This document shows, piece by piece, positions 7,151-9,033 of a DNA stretch of 9,033 nt (position 1 is its first letter; every line of letters begins with the position of its first letter). This DNA comes from Actinomycetota bacterium (GTDB lineage: Bacteria > Actinomycetota > Acidimicrobiia > Acidimicrobiales > BP-101): positions 1 through 9,033 of the forward strand of contig JAUTXA010000094.1 in assembly GCA_030838265.1 (NCBI GenBank), given 5' to 3'. The position numbers and the translations under genes are program-made. Below the pieces are notes generated by a model. That model ran no database searches. It was not told the DNA's origin and was given only the letters and a program-made list of their open reading frames with translations.

Positions 7151-8740
7151 CTACCCGCAGCCCCCGCCCAGGCCAAAGGTCCAGAGGATGGCGCCTGTGG
7201 CTCCGGAGATGACGAACTCCTTCGAGTACGCACCCAGCTTGAAGTAGATGAGCTTCAGATCAGGGACACCGTCGCCGTCTAGATCCGGGGTGGCCTCTGC
7301 CATGGGGACGCAGCTCGCGCGACCCGATGGCACGGTGGAGGTCCAGAGGGCGGCGCCGGTCCTCCCGTCGACTGCCGTCGCGAATCCTCCTACCGGGGAC
7401 ATCAGCAAGTCTGTGCCGGCACCATCGAAGCTGGCCGTCAGCGTCGCGGGGGCGGACGTCCACGTCAGGAGGTCGGCCCCTGTTGCTCCGGACACGGTCC
7501 GCCACTCGGACAATCCAGGCCCACAGCTGAGGAGGTGCGCGTCAGAGCAGTCCTTCCGGACGACGTGATCGACCCAATCTGACAAGCCGTCTCCGTCGAC
7601 GTCGCCGGCGGTTCGATCCGTCGACGTGGAGGAGTACGCCGGATAGGTGCCAGCCGGACCCGACGGCGGCGGAGGCAGGAAGACGTCGTAGATGATCGTG
7701 CCGCTCGCGGTCATCGCGACGTGCTCTCGCTCACCCGTCGCCTGGTCGAGCAGCATGCCTCCGAAGTCGGTCAGCCCATCGCCGTTGATGTCCCCGACTG
7801 CCGCGCCTTGGTTTCCGCCAAGGTCCTGGGTCAACACCACGGTCCCCGAATTGCCATCGACGACAGCGTCCAGTCGAGGATTGCCGTCCTCTGTCATGAG
7901 GAGATCGGGGTGGCCATCGCCCGTGGCGTCGGGAACTGTTTCGATCCTCGACGTCGGTCGGAGAACGGGTAGTGGTCCGACATCGAACAGGGACGCACCG
8001 GACTCGCCGCGTCGGACGTGGAGGAAGTTGCCCGTGCCGCGGAGCTCGGCAACGCCGTACTCGGCCAAGCCATCGCCCGTGAGATCGCCGAGCGCCCTCA
8101 AGGCGACGTACCAATCGGGTGTGTTCGCGACCCCGACCATGGTCTGGTACGCCAGGGTGCCGTCCGCGCCGTCAAAGACCAACACCGCGACTTGGTTCTC
8201 GGTTGCGACCGTCTTGGCCTTCAGGTGAAAGGCGAGGACCACGTCTTCTGCCGCGCCCCCGACGACGTTGGCCACGACATGGCCGACGGGCGTCACATCA
8301 AGCGAGAAGCCGAGGTTCTGCGGATGGGCGAGGGCCCGGGTCCAGATCGGCTGTCCAGTGGGACCGAGGGCCACGACGACCGAGGCGCCGGTCACCGAGG
8401 CGCTCGACTCGTTTATCCCGTAGACGCCGGGCTGGCCGCTACCCGGTCCCACGGTCGCCGGGACCACGTCGGAGTAGCGATTTTGCGCCGTCCAGAGCAC
8501 GGTGCCGTCGACGCCGCGCCGGGCCTCGATGTTGGCGTCCGAGAGCACGCCGTGAACCACGTCCGGATACGTCCGCACGATGACGTCCGGCCGCCCATCG
8601 CCGTCGAAGTCACCCGCCGGCAACAAACTCGAGGTCGCGGCGGGACCGTCCGCCCGACTCGCCCGCGGGCGGACGAGATGCCCGCCACAAACGAGCATTG
8701 CGGCGATAGAGACCGCCACCGCGTTTCTCCCCAGCCTCAT
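7151..8740 (-). CDS. Exported FG-GAP/VCBS-type calcium-loop repeat protein
   Basis: The 529-residue protein begins with a signal peptide (MRLGRN, hydrophobic VAVSIAAMLV, likely cleavage after Ala30 in ASRA). Six acidic loops of the D-x-[DNT]-G-D-G type lie at 44-49, 219-224, 271-276, 317-322, 380-385 and 486-491. In FG-GAP/VCBS (integrin-like) propellers such loops bind calcium. They alternate with GxxGxxLW-like strands, such as GVDGTVLW (76-83), GRTGAALW (459-466) and GATGAILW (513-520). Together these indicate a beta-propeller outside the membrane; ligand and role are unknown. Cys398, 406, 477 and 528 could form disulfides. Cys18 is not a proper lipobox cysteine because Val precedes it. The start at 8740 is chosen because it opens the signal peptide and follows purine-rich AGGGG and GAGAGG; the frame stays open upstream to 8953, but that would overlap the divergent gene and add a basic, non-signal tail. 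Third-position GC looks lower than in its neighbours. Confidence 0.85.
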   Translation of the reverse strand: MRLGRNAVAVSIAAMLVCGGHLVRPRASRADGPAATSSLLPAGDFDGDGRPDVIVRTYPDVVHGVLSDANIEARRGVDGTVLWTAQNRYSDVVPATVGPGSGQPGVYGINESSASVTGASVVVALGPTGQPIWTRALAHPQNLGFSLDVTPVGHVVANVVGGAAEDVVLAFHLKAKTVATENQVAVLVFDGADGTLAYQTMVGVANTPDWYVALRALGDLTGDGLAEYGVAELRGTGNFLHVRRGESGASLFDVGPLPVLRPTSRIETVPDATGDGHPDLLMTEDGNPRLDAVVDGNSGTVVLTQDLGGNQGAAVGDINGDGLTDFGGMLLDQATGEREHVAMTASGTIIYDVFLPPPPSGPAGTYPAYSSTSTDRTAGDVDGDGLSDWVDHVVRKDCSDAHLLSCGPGLSEWRTVSGATGADLLTWTSAPATLTASFDGAGTDLLMSPVGGFATAVDGRTGAALWTSTVPSGRASCVPMAEATPDLDGDGVPDLKLIYFKLGAYSKEFVISGATGAILWTFGLGGGCG

Positions 8741-8855
8741 CTGACCCCTGCCTCTCCTCGCCCTGTTTCGGCCTGATTCGTGACGATTGTTGCGATCTCC
8801 TGCTTGGCCTAGTTCGCGAGCACGAACGCAACGCATCCCGCGTAGGCTCCCAGCC
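8741..8855. promoter_or_regulatory. Divergent intergenic region between the FG-GAP-type gene and the AAA+ ATPase gene
   Basis: These 115 bases separate two outward-facing starts and should hold both promoters. On the minus side, AGGGG (8745-8749) and GAGAGG (8751-8756) serve as candidate ribosome binding sites for the gene starting at 8740. On the plus side, a TAGGCT box precedes the ATG at 8856. A short inverted repeat, GTTCG-6-CGAAC, lies at 8812-8827 and could be an operator, but five-base arms may be chance. No convincing -10 box for the minus-strand gene was found. Confidence 0.5.
8843..8848 (+). promoter_or_regulatory. Candidate -10 box of a leaderless promoter for the AAA+ ATPase gene
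   Basis: TAGGCT is followed by seven bases (CCCAGCC) and then the ATG at 8856, so transcription would begin at or within a base of the A. No Shine-Dalgarno sequence can fit. The same hexamer stands at nearly the same distance before sdhC, which strengthens both calls. No clear -35 element is seen. Confidence 0.5.
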
Positions 8856-9033
8856 ATGAGCTCTCGTCCTGCCACCCTCGGCCAACTCCGCGAATCGGGA
8901 TGGGAGTCCGTCCCGATCAAGGAAGAGGTGCGTCGCAACGCGGCGGCTCGCATCGCCGCTGGTCAGCCCCTGGTCGAGGGCGTGCACGGCTACGAGGAGA
9001 CCGTCCTTCCCCAGCTCGAGAACGCCCTCCTCG
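8856..9033 (+). CDS. Magnesium-chelatase (ChlI)-like AAA+ ATPase, N-terminal fragment
   Basis: The plus strand is open from the ATG at 8856 to the window edge (59 full codons). The visible residues run TLGQLRESG, then a charged stretch IKEEVRRNAAARIAAGQPL, then GVHGYEETVLPQLENALL. This matches the N-terminal helical lead-in of the actinobacterial ChlI-like AAA+ ATPases (annotated as magnesium chelatase or sigma-54-interacting regulator; Rv0958 of M. tuberculosis is of this type). In those proteins the segment directly precedes the Walker A loop, which lies outside the window. Such ATPases often work with a VWA-domain partner as a MoxR/chelatase-like remodelling pair; whether one follows here cannot be seen. 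A role in chlorophyll synthesis is not implied. It is transcribed away from the FG-GAP-type gene, probably from a leaderless promoter. Confidence 0.72.
   Translation, partial: MSSRPATLGQLRESGWESVPIKEEVRRNAAARIAAGQPLVEGVHGYEETVLPQLENALL

Noticed and set aside
8687..8689. Cys18 of the FG-GAP-type protein as a lipobox cysteine
   Set aside because: The residues before it are Met-Leu-Val. A lipobox needs a small residue (Gly, Ala or Ser) directly before Cys, and a normal signal peptidase I site (SRA) follows at residue 30.
8812..8827. GTTCG-6-CGAAC inverted repeat as an SOS (LexA) box
   Set aside because: The actinobacterial SOS box has the opposite order (GAAC-4-GTTC). Five-base arms are also easily found by chance in such DNA.
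8741..8953. An upstream extension of the FG-GAP-type gene to a start at 8953
   Set aside because: It would overlap the divergent ATPase gene by about 100 bases and put 71 mostly basic residues before a well-formed signal peptide. The ATG at 8740 has purine-rich sequence at suitable spacing.

Overview
The window is a high-GC stretch with dense coding, short intergenic gaps and strongly G/C-biased third positions. It looks like an actinomycete chromosome. The succinate dehydrogenase subunits resemble the non-classical, Mtb Sdh1-like type of Actinomycetota, and Acidimicrobiia is a plausible guess, but only a guess. No mobile element, tRNA, rRNA or CRISPR array is visible. Four genes and one partial gene account for almost all bases.

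Layout from right to left (all on the minus strand unless stated). At 8856-9033, on the plus strand, is the N-terminus of a ChlI-like (magnesium-chelatase family) AAA+ ATPase. Across a 115-bp divergent gap, 8740-7151 encodes an exported FG-GAP/VCBS-type repeat protein with six calcium-loop motifs. Eighty-three bases further on, 7067-4923 encodes a second exported protein, an LVIVD-type propeller with a C-terminal beta domain. A 26-bp-arm hairpin at 4847-4902 follows and probably ends that transcript. Then comes a cytoplasmic glycoside hydrolase family 2 enzyme (4815-2656). Only 22 bases separate it from sdhC (2633-1944), the di-heme cytochrome b anchor, which is followed after 15 bases by sdhA (1928 to beyond base 1), the flavoprotein. 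sdhB probably lies just outside the left edge, as in similar sdhCAB operons.

Functionally, sdhC and sdhA are one respiratory unit: the flavoprotein oxidises succinate (or reduces fumarate) and passes electrons through the iron-sulfur subunit to the di-heme anchor and menaquinone. The two exported repeat proteins may form an extracellular or surface pair, but nothing in the sequence proves that they act together. The hydrolase has no evident partner.

The most interesting signals are modest. Three genes start 7-9 bases after a TAGGCT or TAGCCT box and lack a clear Shine-Dalgarno sequence, which suggests leaderless mRNAs. The 56-base hairpin is unusually long. The hydrolase carries Ser in place of the nearly invariant Asn before its acid/base Glu. 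The C-terminal domain of the LVIVD protein is unassigned. No clearly new multi-gene system is present.
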